From positions 124,001 to 188,000 of the forward strand of contig VYDI01000028.1 in assembly GCA_009843505.1 (NCBI GenBank): a stretch of DNA of 64,000 nucleotides, in the 5' to 3' direction. Positions 51,534 to 60,022 of this stretch are shown piece by piece; position 1 is the stretch's first letter, and each line of letters opens with the position of its first letter. The stretch is from Holophagales bacterium (GTDB taxonomy: Bacteria; Acidobacteriota; Thermoanaerobaculia; Multivoradales; Multivoraceae). Below the pieces are notes generated by a model. The model saw only the letters and a program-made list of their open reading frames with translations, did not search any database and had not been told where the DNA came from. Made by a program: the position numbers and the translations under genes.

Positions 51534-52838
51534 ATGAGGCAGCACGACACCGCCGGGATCGGAGAATCGAGCCGCCGCGACTTCCTGAGCCGAAGCGCCG
51601 GTTTCGCTGCGCTGGCGGCGTCGACCGGCTTCGCGCCCGCCGCCGCCTCACCCGCCGCCGCTGCCGGCAGGCCACTCCAGCAGGAGGACGCGCCGGATCG
51701 AATCACGATTCGGTCGGTCGACGCCTACCCGGTCTACATCAACCAGCGCTCCGAGGGTCTGCTCGATCCGCCCGTCTTCGACGGCGACGACGATCCCCGC
51801 CGCTGGCGCTACGGCGGGCCCTTCGAGCAGCTTCCCTCGGCGATCATCGCGATCATCAAGACGGACGCCGGGATCACCGGCTTCGGCATGGGCGCCGGCG
51901 GCAGCGCCGCGGTCGAGATCATCGACGGCCATCTCAAGCACCTGCTGGTCGGAACGAACCCGCTCAACGTCGATCAGCTCTGGGACCAGATGTACAGCTC
52001 GGCAGTGCTCTACGGCCGGCGCGGCATCTTCGCGATGGCGCTCTCCGCCGTCGACACGGCGCTCTGGGACATCAAGGGCAAGCACGCCGGCAGGTCGGTT
52101 CACGCGCTGCTTGGAGGGAATCCGGACGACCGCGTCGCCGTCTACCAGACCGGCGGCGACATCGCGGCCGGCAAAGGCCTGGGTATCCGCCACTTCAAGC
52201 GCATCCTGCCGATCGGTCCCCACAGTACGGAGGCCGAAACGGAGAGATACATCGAGGATGTCCTCGCTGCCCGCGACGCGATGGGGCCCGAGGGCAACCT
52301 GATGACGGACTGCGTCTCGCGCAACGGCACCGTCGACTGGGCGGTCGGCGTCGCCGACCGGCTCCGTCCGGCGAACCTCTACTTCATGGAGGAACTGTTG
52401 TCGCCGGACGACGTCTTCGGCTACGCCGAGCTGGTCGAGAAGATCGGCGGCGGCGGTCCCGGCTGGACGAAGGTGGCCTGCGGCGAGCACGAGTACACGG
52501 AGCACGGCTTCGAGGTCCTGGTGCGGCTCGGATCGGCCGAAGTCCTGCAGCCGGACATCACCTGGTGCGGCGGCCTGACCGCGGCGAAGCGCATCGCCGA
52601 CCTGATCGAAGCGGCCGGCCTCGAACTCGTGCCACACCGCGGCGGCAGCCTCTGGGGACTCCCCATCTCGCTGACCGCCCCGAGCTGCACGATGGCGGAG
52701 AGCTTCGCCACCGGCTCGACCGTCCTCGACGCGATGCAGGCGCCGTTCGAGAACGGCGACTTCCTGGCGCCCAGCGAGCCCGGTTTCGGCACCGGGCTCA
52801 CCGAGGAGATGGTCCTCGACCACCAGCTCCGGCCGTGA
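51534..52838 (+). CDS. Tat-exported enolase-superfamily enzyme (mandelate racemase/muconate lactonizing type)
   Basis: A 434-residue protein with a Tat signal (SRRDFLSRSAGFAALAAST) and the MR domain: VDAYPVYINQRSEGLLDPP, AIIAIIKTDAGITGFGMGAG, RRGIFAMALSAVDTALWDIKGK, FKRILPIGPHS, GNLMTDCVSRNG, YFMEELLSPDDVFGYAEL, TKVACGEHEYTEHG, LQPDITWCGGLTAAKRI and VPHRGGSLWG. The set of acidic metal ligands (D in TDCV, E in MEE, E in GEH) is present. Substrate unknown. It is the third enolase-superfamily enzyme in the window and the second with a Tat signal. It starts the run that continues into the PQQ dehydrogenase. Confidence 0.87.
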   Translation: MRQHDTAGIGESSRRDFLSRSAGFAALAASTGFAPAAASPAAAAGRPLQQEDAPDRITIRSVDAYPVYINQRSEGLLDPPVFDGDDDPRRWRYGGPFEQLPSAIIAIIKTDAGITGFGMGAGGSAAVEIIDGHLKHLLVGTNPLNVDQLWDQMYSSAVLYGRRGIFAMALSAVDTALWDIKGKHAGRSVHALLGGNPDDRVAVYQTGGDIAAGKGLGIRHFKRILPIGPHSTEAETERYIEDVLAARDAMGPEGNLMTDCVSRNGTVDWAVGVADRLRPANLYFMEELLSPDDVFGYAELVEKIGGGGPGWTKVACGEHEYTEHGFEVLVRLGSAEVLQPDITWCGGLTAAKRIADLIEAAGLELVPHRGGSLWGLPISLTAPSCTMAESFATGSTVLDAMQAPFENGDFLAPSEPGFGTGLTEEMVLDHQLRP

Positions 52839-52858
52839 AGTAGCATCCCGCCTTCCGC

Positions 52859-55003
52859 ATGAAGTCGTTCAGCCGCCTTGTCTGCGTGCCGGCCGCAGCG
52901 TTCCTCCTGACGGCCGGTCTCGGCGCCCAGGAGACTGCCTTCGTGCCGGTCACCGAGACCGGTTTCGTACCGGTCACTCAGGAGATGCTGAATGACCCGG
53001 AACCGGGCCAGTGGCTGCACTGGCGGGGCACGCAGAACGCCTGGGGCTACAGCCCGCTCGACCAGATCACGACCGCGAACGTCGGCCAGCTTCAACTGGT
53101 CTGGGCCTGGGCGATGGACGACACCGGCCCCCAGGAAGCGGCGCCGCTGATCCACAACGGGGTCATGTACCTGCCGAGCCCCGGCGCGGTGGTCCAGGCC
53201 CTCGACGCCGCCACCGGGGACCTGCTCTGGGAGTACCGGCCCGAGCCGGTGGGCGACGGCTCCGGCGCCTTCGGCCGCGGCGTGCAGAAGAACATCGCGA
53301 TCTTCGGCGACCGCATCTACGGCGCCAGCCCCGCGGCGACGATCTTCGCGCTCGACGCCAGGAGCGGGAAACTGATCTGGGAAACCAGGACCGCCGACAC
53401 GAGCCTCGGCTACCGCTACACGGCGGGCCCGATCGTCGCCAACGGCAAGCTGGTCACCGGCATCACCGGCTGCGGCCGCTACAAGGACGACGTCTGCTTC
53501 ATCACCGGCCACGATCCCGAAACCGGCGAGGAGCTCTGGCGCACGTCGACGATCGCGCGCCCCGGCGAGCCGGGGGGCGACACCTGGGGCGACCTGCCGC
53601 TCCGCTTCCGCGCCGGCAGCGACGCCTGGATCGCAGGCAGCTACGACCCGGAACTGAAGATCGTCTACTGGGCCACGTCCCAGGCCAAGCCCTGGGCCCG
53701 CTCCGTGCGCGGCACGGACGGCGACGCGCTGTACACGAACTCCAGCCTCGCGCTCGATCCCGACACCGGGGAGCTGCTCTGGTACTACCAGTACCTGCCC
53801 GGCGAGACCCACGACATGGACGAGGTGTTCGAGACCCTCCTCATCGACGTCGACGGCCGCAAGAAGCTCTACAAGATGGGCAAGCTCGGCATCCTCTGGC
53901 AGCTCGACCGGGAGACCGGCGAGTTCCTGGACGCGATCGACATCGGCTACCAGAACCTCGTCGACGTCGACCGCGAGACGGGCGAAGTGACCTACCGCCC
54001 GGAACTGATCCCTGAGATCGGCGTCGAGATCAACATGTGCCCGAGCACGTCCGGCTTCAAGGGCTGGCGTGCCATGTCCTACGACCCGAACACCGGCGCC
54101 CTCTACATCCCGGTGACGATGAACTGCGAACTGGCGACGTTCGGCCCGGTCGAGCGCGTCCTCGGCGGGGGCGGCGCGGGTCCGGTGAAGCGCATCAACA
54201 CGCTGCACCCCTACTCCGGCGGCAACCTGGGCGAGTTGCTGGTCATCGACGTGCGCGAGGGGGACATCATGTGGCGGCACCGCACGGAGTCGCCGATCAA
54301 CACGGCCGCGCTGGCGACCGGAGGCGGCGTCGTCTTCGCCGGCGACTACGACCGCTACGTCTACGCCTACGAGGCGCGTACCGGCGAGATCCTCTGGCAG
54401 ACTCGGTTACCCACGTCGGCCCAGGGCTTCCCCGTGTCCTACCTCGCCGGCGGCCGCCAGTACGTGGCGATTCCGGTGGGAACAGGCGGCGCCAGTTGGG
54501 CGACGATGCTGCCGCGCGACCTCACTCCCCACATCCGGCGGCCAACCAACGGCAACTCGATCCATGTGTTCGCCTTGCCGGCGGATCTGCCGGTTGCGAC
54601 CGCGCGGAGCCGGACGGCAGCAACCGACCGCGACGGGGCAGCGGTCGCGGCCGGCACCTCACTATCCGTCTGGGACGGCGTCTACACCGCCGCGCAGGCG
54701 GAGCGCGGCGCCGCGCCGTACCTCGAGAACTGCGCCACCTGCCACGGCGAGGACCTCGGCGGCGGCAGCAACTCGCCGGGCCTCCGCGGCGTCAGCTTCC
54801 AGTTCCTGTGGGGAGGCAAGACGCTGCACGAACTCTTCGAGGCGATCCGAACCACCATGCCGACCGACAATCCGGCCAGCCTGCCACGGGGGACTTACCT
54901 CGACATCCTGACGTACATGCTGCAGGTGAACGAGTTCCCGGCGGGTGACGAGGCACTCGATGCGGAGGCGCTGGGCAACATCCTGATCACCGAAAGGCGC
55001 TGA
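52859..55003 (+). CDS. PQQ-dependent dehydrogenase with C-terminal cytochrome c domain
   Basis: A 714-residue exported quinohaemoprotein. After the signal peptide comes ETAFVPVTETGFVPVTQEML, then the propeller (VQALDAATGDLLWEYRPE, IFALDARSGKLIWETRT, SSLALDPDTGELLWYYQYL, VYAYEARTGEILWQTRLP). A cytochrome c domain has CATCH at about 625-629 (ENCATCHGEDLGG) and a likely Met ligand in TTMPTDNP. It would oxidise an alcohol or sugar in the periplasm and pass electrons through its own haem. It lies 20 bp after the MR gene. It is paralogous to 49579-51417, which lacks the haem domain. Confidence 0.9.
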   Translation: MKSFSRLVCVPAAAFLLTAGLGAQETAFVPVTETGFVPVTQEMLNDPEPGQWLHWRGTQNAWGYSPLDQITTANVGQLQLVWAWAMDDTGPQEAAPLIHNGVMYLPSPGAVVQALDAATGDLLWEYRPEPVGDGSGAFGRGVQKNIAIFGDRIYGASPAATIFALDARSGKLIWETRTADTSLGYRYTAGPIVANGKLVTGITGCGRYKDDVCFITGHDPETGEELWRTSTIARPGEPGGDTWGDLPLRFRAGSDAWIAGSYDPELKIVYWATSQAKPWARSVRGTDGDALYTNSSLALDPDTGELLWYYQYLPGETHDMDEVFETLLIDVDGRKKLYKMGKLGILWQLDRETGEFLDAIDIGYQNLVDVDRETGEVTYRPELIPEIGVEINMCPSTSGFKGWRAMSYDPNTGALYIPVTMNCELATFGPVERVLGGGGAGPVKRINTLHPYSGGNLGELLVIDVREGDIMWRHRTESPINTAALATGGGVVFAGDYDRYVYAYEARTGEILWQTRLPTSAQGFPVSYLAGGRQYVAIPVGTGGASWATMLPRDLTPHIRRPTNGNSIHVFALPADLPVATARSRTAATDRDGAAVAAGTSLSVWDGVYTAAQAERGAAPYLENCATCHGEDLGGGSNSPGLRGVSFQFLWGGKTLHELFEAIRTTMPTDNPASLPRGTYLDILTYMLQVNEFPAGDEALDAEALGNILITERR

Positions 55004-55178
55004 GCTTCCCTCCTTCGCTGGCGGTCCAGTACATGACGTTCAGCGGGAAGCCCTAGTTGATCGTCTCGATCACGGCGTCGCGCCGCTTGTCCTTGTGGAC
55101 GAACTCACGCTAGTACGGCGGACGGATGTCGAGCCGGTCGCCGTAGCCCCGGACGCCGCCCTCGCCGTCGTCGCTCTA
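55004..55178 (-). pseudogene. DUF262 (GmrSD/ParB-like) fragment with three in-frame TAG codons
   Basis: The minus strand reads DDGEGGVRGYGDRLDIRPPY, TAG, REFVHKDKRRDAVIETIN, TAG, then GFPLNVMYWTASEGG. Further upstream a third TAG is seen before SDDGEGG. This is the conserved DUF262 N-terminal pattern, in which the interrupted places are expected to be Gln (RPPYQREFV and INQGFPLN). TAG sits at 55110-55112, 55053-55055 and 55176-55178. No intact remainder is visible, so it is a decayed remnant. Neighbours use TAG as an ordinary stop. Confidence 0.65.
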
Positions 55179-55212
55179 GCGGTCCGCCGACGGGCGAACG
55201 CCTCATCCGGCT

Positions 55213-55548
55213 TCACAGATCGACTCCTTCTTCGAGGATCGCTCGGCGCATCGGTTCCGTTGCCGACTCGATCGGAACGATGTCGAGCGGAAACTCCGTC
55301 AAGTCCGCGGCGCGGGCGGAGAGTTCGAAGAAGCGGTCAGTCCGCAAGCCGACCACCGCGATGTCGATGTCGGACCGCCAAGTGAAGCGCCGCGCCGGAT
55401 CGAATGCCGACCCGACACCGACAACCCGGCGAGCGCCGTGGCGCTTGAGAAACGCGGCGATTCGATGGGCGTCGCTCTTCGCTCTGGCCCGGCGGCCCGG
55501 CGGCAGTCGGGTGCGGCGGACGTGGTCCAGTAGAACGCGTCGATCCAT
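55213..55548 (-). CDS. small nucleotidyltransferase (MNT-type) domain protein
   Basis: A 111-residue protein with the minimal nucleotidyltransferase pattern GSAFDPARRFTWRSDIDIAV (G-S, then S-D-x-D), typical of MNT/KNTase-fold proteins. The start MDRRVLLDHVRRTRLPPGRRA and a C-terminal IVPIESATEPMRRAILEEGV lie around it. MNT proteins often pair with HEPN partners as antitoxins, but no HEPN gene is visible. It is next to the DUF262 remnant, so both may be leftovers of a defence or TA region. Confidence 0.75.
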   Translation of the reverse strand: MDRRVLLDHVRRTRLPPGRRARAKSDAHRIAAFLKRHGARRVVGVGSAFDPARRFTWRSDIDIAVVGLRTDRFFELSARAADLTEFPLDIVPIESATEPMRRAILEEGVDL

Positions 55549-55728
55549 CGTCCAAGTATAGGTTTGTGCTCTGACGAGAGTTCAGGACACTCCGACCCGG
55601 CGAGCCGAATCGGCCCCGTCCATCGGTTCATCGAAGTTGTGAGGCTGGTTCCGGTGAGGTTGAAGAAGTTCCGTTGGGCGGGCTGTTCCTCCTAGCCCGC
55701 GGGCCCGCAACCAAGGGCCCAAACGAGT

Positions 55729-57285
55729 CTATTCTCCGACGGCTACTGGAATCGCCTCCACCAACAGCGCCAGCGCGCTCTGCAACGAAGCGTCGGCGTG
55801 CCCGCCGAACGAACCCTCGTAGAGGCCGAGCCGGACCACCACCATCTCGTGTGAAGGCACGATGATCGTGCTCTGGCCGCCGGCGCCCTGCATGCTGAAC
55901 GCGCTGTTCGGCAGTGACGGGTAGCGCTTGCTGCCGCCGCGCGGCGGGTTGTTGATCCAGAAGAAGCCGCCGTAGATCGGCCGGCCGTCGGCGACCCAGG
56001 CCGGTGCGGGAGTGCTGACGAACTCGACGAAACCCTCGGGCAGCACGCGCTCCCCGGTCGGCGCAACGCCGTCGTGGAGGTAGAGCTGGCCCAGCCGCGC
56101 CCAGGTGCGGCCGGATCCGAAGCCGTAGCCGTTCAGCAGGAAGTTGCCGTAGGGATCCGCCTCGGCGACGAAGCGCCGGACGCCGATCCGGTCGAAGAGG
56201 TGCTTCTGGGGGAACTGGTGGTAGTTCTCGTCCCGGCCCTCGACCGCCAGGCGCACCAGGTGGTTGGTCAGGATCGGGTCGCAGTTTCGGTAGCGGCCGA
56301 TCGTGTTCGGCGGCCACTGCGGCGGCCGCTCGGTGGCCCAGAGGTGAGAGTTCACCGTGCCGGTGTAGAGGTAGAGGTGGTCCGGATAGCCCATCTCCGC
56401 CTCGTCGTACTCCGGGTCCCCGGCGTTCACGCAGCGCAGGCCGCTCGACATGCGGAGGATGTCCTGGATGCGGATCGTGCCGCGAACGTCGTCCGGATCC
56501 TCGTGCCAGGAGTCGACCGGCGCCAACTGGTCGAGCGTGTACTCGCCCTGCTCGATCAGCACGCCCATCAGGGTCGCCGAGAGGCTCTTGTTCATCGACC
56601 AGCTCTCTAGCGGCGTATCCTCGTCGATCCCCTCGCGGTAGCGCTCAGCAATGAGCCGGCCGCGATGGAGCACGACGAACGCCAGGGTCATCGCCTCCGG
56701 CTCGAAGGCGGCCTCAACGGCTGCGGCGAGCTTCTCCGCGTCCACGTCGTCGGGAAGCGGCTCGTCCGGTAGCGCGTCGCCCATCGGCCAGGGAGCGTTC
56801 TCGTCGAGCGTGCTCGCCACTGGCACCGTCTCGTAGAACGGCGCGTCCTCCCCCTTGGGCAGCGCGACGCAGCCCTGGTCGCCGTGGAGCACCGCGGTTC
56901 GGGTCACCCCGGTGTCGCTCGTGATGTGGACTTGCCCGTTCTCTCGGTCGAGGACCCGTCCCGGCAAGCGGTCACGGTAGCTATGGCGGGAGGTGAACCC
57001 GCCGATCTGCGTCCAGGCGTCCTCGAAGTCGAGTCCGGTCAGGAAGACGGCCGAACACAGGACCTTGGCGAACCCGGCGGCTTCGTGCTCGATGAAGTCG
57101 CCCGGAGGCGGCACGCGGACGGTGTCGAGCTCGTGTTCCTGCCCACGCGCGATCAGGCTCTCGGTCAGCGTCGGTTCCTGACCGGCGGCCGGTGGCAGGT
57201 TCCCGCCGGCATCGGCGCAGCCGGCGAACAGCGCCGCCGCGAGGACGATCCAGCGGGTTGCCCGCCCTCCCGTACTACGCATCAT
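55729..57285 (-). CDS. serine hydrolase lipoprotein (beta-lactamase/penicillin-binding fold)
   Basis: A 518-residue exported protein. The lipobox is LAAALFAGC (Cys23). The serine hydrolase SxxK motif is SMNK (S230, K233), followed by SATLMGVLIEQGEYTLDQL and a YRN segment (GRYRNCDP) that may be the Y-x-N site. Family members include esterases and DD-peptidase-like enzymes. The longer frame from 58548 contains other-frame shadows of the next two genes and is rejected. The ATG at 57285 overlaps the previous stop as ATGA. Confidence 0.87.
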   Translation of the reverse strand: MMRSTGGRATRWIVLAAALFAGCADAGGNLPPAAGQEPTLTESLIARGQEHELDTVRVPPPGDFIEHEAAGFAKVLCSAVFLTGLDFEDAWTQIGGFTSRHSYRDRLPGRVLDRENGQVHITSDTGVTRTAVLHGDQGCVALPKGEDAPFYETVPVASTLDENAPWPMGDALPDEPLPDDVDAEKLAAAVEAAFEPEAMTLAFVVLHRGRLIAERYREGIDEDTPLESWSMNKSLSATLMGVLIEQGEYTLDQLAPVDSWHEDPDDVRGTIRIQDILRMSSGLRCVNAGDPEYDEAEMGYPDHLYLYTGTVNSHLWATERPPQWPPNTIGRYRNCDPILTNHLVRLAVEGRDENYHQFPQKHLFDRIGVRRFVAEADPYGNFLLNGYGFGSGRTWARLGQLYLHDGVAPTGERVLPEGFVEFVSTPAPAWVADGRPIYGGFFWINNPPRGGSKRYPSLPNSAFSMQGAGGQSTIIVPSHEMVVVRLGLYEGSFGGHADASLQSALALLVEAIPVAVGE

Positions 57286-57902
57286 TCTTGGTCCACCGGG
57301 GCGATACAACGCGGAGGCACTCGCAGCCTCCACGCTACGACGCAGAGGGTGCCGTACAGCGTCCCCTCCCCTAATCGCTGAATCAGTCCGCGGACGGGCT
57401 CTGCTGCCGGCATGAGCATCAGAACGAAGGTGGCGAGCCAGAACACCGCCAGAAGCGCCCATGCCAACCTGGCCATCGCGGAGACGGCCGGATTGCGTGC
57501 CAGCAGCAGCAGGCCGACCGTAGTCGCCACGAAGGTGATCGCGGCCCACAGGTTGTGGAGTGTCTGCGTCAGGCTCCCATCGAACGGACAGCCCGGATCG
57601 CACGGCAGGAAGGCGGAACCGATCCAGACGCCGGGTTCGGAGGCAAGCAGCCAGTAGCCGCCCCGCGCGACGCCGGAAACCGGCACCAGCGGCGCCGCTA
57701 CCCACAGCAGCGCCAGCCCGAGAATCCCCCACACGACGTGGGCTGTCGCTATCGTGTCCGCCCAGTCCGTGCCGGACGACGTCAGCTCGCTCGTGAACTG
57801 GCTGACGAGGTCGTAGTCGGTCTTCAGCCATCCGCCCCCATACACCATGACCGCGTAGACAAGGGCGACGGCCAGAACGAGGGGGCGGTGGTGCGGCTTC
57901 AT
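57282..57902 (-). CDS. DUF998 membrane protein
   Basis: A 206-residue protein with about six membrane helices: VLAVALVYAVMVYGGGWL, IATAHVVWGILGLALLWVA, GGYWLLASEPGVWIGSAFL, LHNLWAAITFVATTVGLLLL and LAWALLAVFWLATFVLML. Polar landmarks SQFTSELTSSG and FLPCDPGCPFDGSLTQTLHN match DUF998. The function is undefined. It overlaps both neighbours by ATGA, so the DUF3604, DUF998 and serine-hydrolase genes form one operon. Confidence 0.85.
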   Translation of the reverse strand: MKPHHRPLVLAVALVYAVMVYGGGWLKTDYDLVSQFTSELTSSGTDWADTIATAHVVWGILGLALLWVAAPLVPVSGVARGGYWLLASEPGVWIGSAFLPCDPGCPFDGSLTQTLHNLWAAITFVATTVGLLLLARNPAVSAMARLAWALLAVFWLATFVLMLMPAAEPVRGLIQRLGEGTLYGTLCVVAWRLRVPPRCIAPVDQE

Positions 57903-59917
57903 TCACTGTCCGCCGGCCGGTACCAGATCGGCGACGTCCAGGCCATCTCCTGGATCGTCTCGGGGTAGGAGCCGTCCGAGCAGACGGCGGGACGGTCTTC
58001 CAGGGCGAGCCGCCGGCAGTCGTACCAGCTCCAGCGCAGGCTGGGGTTCTCGACCACCCGGAGATAGTAGTAGGCGTGCAGGCCAGGATCGAAGTCCTCG
58101 TCGCGGTAGACGGCGCAGAGGCTGTCGTGGCCTTCGCCGCTTCGCTCGCCGGTCGCGGGATCGACGCTCGCCCCGTTGTCCGGCGAACCGGCGATCGGAA
58201 TGACCTGAGTGCGGCCCGTCCCGTCGGCGTCGATCCAGCCCTTGACGAGCTGGAGCTGCTGCAGGAGTCCGGCGCCGTCCGCCGGGTCGCGGGCGGCGAA
58301 GGCGAGGAAGGTCGGCGCGGCGCCGTCGCCGGCCTCCGGCAGGTCGCCGCCCATCGGCACGCCGCCGGCGTACGCCTGTTCGAGCAGATCGGTCTGGTCG
58401 CACAGGTTCCCGGCATAGCCCCAGCCGCCGAAGAACCGCGGGCGGATTCGCGGCCCCGAGGTGCCGAACACCTCGCGGCGATCCATCGCCTCGAAGATCG
58501 CGTCACGGGAGTTCTCGACCGCCCAGACGCCGGCCAGACCGCCGGCATTGCCGTCGATGCCGCTGGTCAGGAGACCCGGCTGAAGGCGCTCCTCGGGCGT
58601 CGCCTCCACGGAGACAGCGCCACGCCAGTCCTCTTCCACCACCGCCCCCGGCGTCGCCGTGTGCGTGTCGGTCGACGCGATGACGCCGAGCTTGACCGGA
58701 TTGAGCCCCGTCTCCATCTCCTCCTCCAGGCCGACGACGAGCGCGGAGCGAACGAAGTCCGTCCGGTCGACGCAGCCGGCCCCGAGCATGCCCTGGTTGC
58801 CGTTCTCACCCTCAGGGCACTCCTCGGTTCGCAAGGTGGTCTCGCCGGAAAGCAGGGACTGGACCGTCTCCTCGCGGCCCAGTACCCGCACCGCCTCCAC
58901 GTCGCACAGCTCGTCCGGCTCGGCGAACACGGAGGCCAGGCCGTTGATGCACTCGGAGCCGCCCTTGTGCTGGAAGATCTCGATGATCGGCTCGCGTTCC
59001 AGCCGCTTCTCAGCGTACGCGCGGCGCGCTTCCAGTGTTCCGTCCAGTCCCCGGTACGGCGCCATCCGACCGTTCGCGAGATTGCTGTTGTGCGGGATCG
59101 TCAGGTAGTCGCAACCGGGCCTCGCCGACCCGTCGCCGCAGACCTCGTCGAGCCGCTGCCAGAGCAGGCTGTCCGTCGGGGCGTCGATGTACGAGACCGG
59201 CAGCTCCGGCACATCCGCGCTCCGGAAGACGACGTTGCGGTGGTAGTTCGAGATCCCCGGCGTGCCGGTGTACTCGTAGCCCACGAAGGTGGTGAAGCTG
59301 CACGCCTCCGTCCGGTCGTAGGCGTCCTCGGCCGCTTCGATGATCTCCTGCCATGGGCTCATCGCCCACTCGCGGCAGAGCGATCCGTCCTCGCCGCACA
59401 GTTCCTCGGTCCTGCGCGGCGTCTCGGTCGTGATGACGGCGCCGAGCATCTGCATCCCAACGCGCTGGTCCGAGCGGAACGTCGTGCAGAACTCCGAGCC
59501 GTAGCGCGGCGACTCCGGATCCCTGCACAGGCGGCGTTCGCCCAGGAACTCGCCGTGGTCGGTCACCGACACGAAGTCGAGCGGCCGATCGATCGTGATG
59601 CTGCCCGTAGGCCTGCCGTCCTCGCCGATCGGCCAGAACGGGATCGCCTCGCCCTTCGCGAACCGGTACGCATCCGCCGGCGTCGCGCCGGTGCTGTTGG
59701 CTGCCGCGTCGAACGAGAAGCTGGTGTGGACGTGCAGGTCGCCGAACAGCGCCTGGCGGAGCGGCGTGGCGTCGCGGCAGGCAGGCCGATCTTCGGTGCG
59801 CGTGATGGCGGCGCCGGAGACGCTTCCGTCCCTGCCTCCGTCCTCGCCCGGCGCCGCACAGGCGGGAACGGCGAACACGAGCAAGGTCAACAGGAGGCGG
59901 ATCGAATCGGATCTCAT
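57899..59917 (-). CDS. DUF3604 lipoprotein, third copy
   Basis: A 672-residue exported protein. The lipobox FAVPAC places Cys20. The PHP-like motif is FGDLHVHTSFSFD (58-70), followed by FVSVTDHGEFLG, LTIPHNSN, IIEIFQHKGGSE and GVIASTDTHTATPG. It contains additional Cys-rich loops (LCGEDGSLCREW) absent from the copy at 19535. It ends AWTSPIWYRPADSE, like the other copies. Metal-dependent hydrolase activity is inferred. It is first in the operon with DUF998 and the serine hydrolase. Confidence 0.9.
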   Translation of the reverse strand: MRSDSIRLLLTLLVFAVPACAAPGEDGGRDGSVSGAAITRTEDRPACRDATPLRQALFGDLHVHTSFSFDAAANSTGATPADAYRFAKGEAIPFWPIGEDGRPTGSITIDRPLDFVSVTDHGEFLGERRLCRDPESPRYGSEFCTTFRSDQRVGMQMLGAVITTETPRRTEELCGEDGSLCREWAMSPWQEIIEAAEDAYDRTEACSFTTFVGYEYTGTPGISNYHRNVVFRSADVPELPVSYIDAPTDSLLWQRLDEVCGDGSARPGCDYLTIPHNSNLANGRMAPYRGLDGTLEARRAYAEKRLEREPIIEIFQHKGGSECINGLASVFAEPDELCDVEAVRVLGREETVQSLLSGETTLRTEECPEGENGNQGMLGAGCVDRTDFVRSALVVGLEEEMETGLNPVKLGVIASTDTHTATPGAVVEEDWRGAVSVEATPEERLQPGLLTSGIDGNAGGLAGVWAVENSRDAIFEAMDRREVFGTSGPRIRPRFFGGWGYAGNLCDQTDLLEQAYAGGVPMGGDLPEAGDGAAPTFLAFAARDPADGAGLLQQLQLVKGWIDADGTGRTQVIPIAGSPDNGASVDPATGERSGEGHDSLCAVYRDEDFDPGLHAYYYLRVVENPSLRWSWYDCRRLALEDRPAVCSDGSYPETIQEMAWTSPIWYRPADSE

Positions 59918-59986
59918 TCAGTCTCTCCAGGTCTGCGGATGTGGCGTATCGACCGCCTTGGGTCGGCGACCGACGCTATCGCCCTC

Positions 59987-59992
59987 TATAGT
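59987..59992 (+). promoter_or_regulatory. candidate -10 box of the M24 peptidase gene
   Basis: TATAGT lies 30 bp before the peptidase ATG, in the 105-bp divergent gap. No convincing -35 at 17 bp was found, so this is only a weak suggestion. Confidence 0.3.
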
Positions 59993-60022
59993 GACTTCAA
60001 CTCACTTCAAAGGAGAACGAAG

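Noticed and set aside
57286..58548. N-terminal extension of the serine-hydrolase frame (939 residues)
   Set aside because: The extra 421 residues are antisense or other-frame shadows of DUF998 and DUF3604; the lipobox start at 57285 fits the family.
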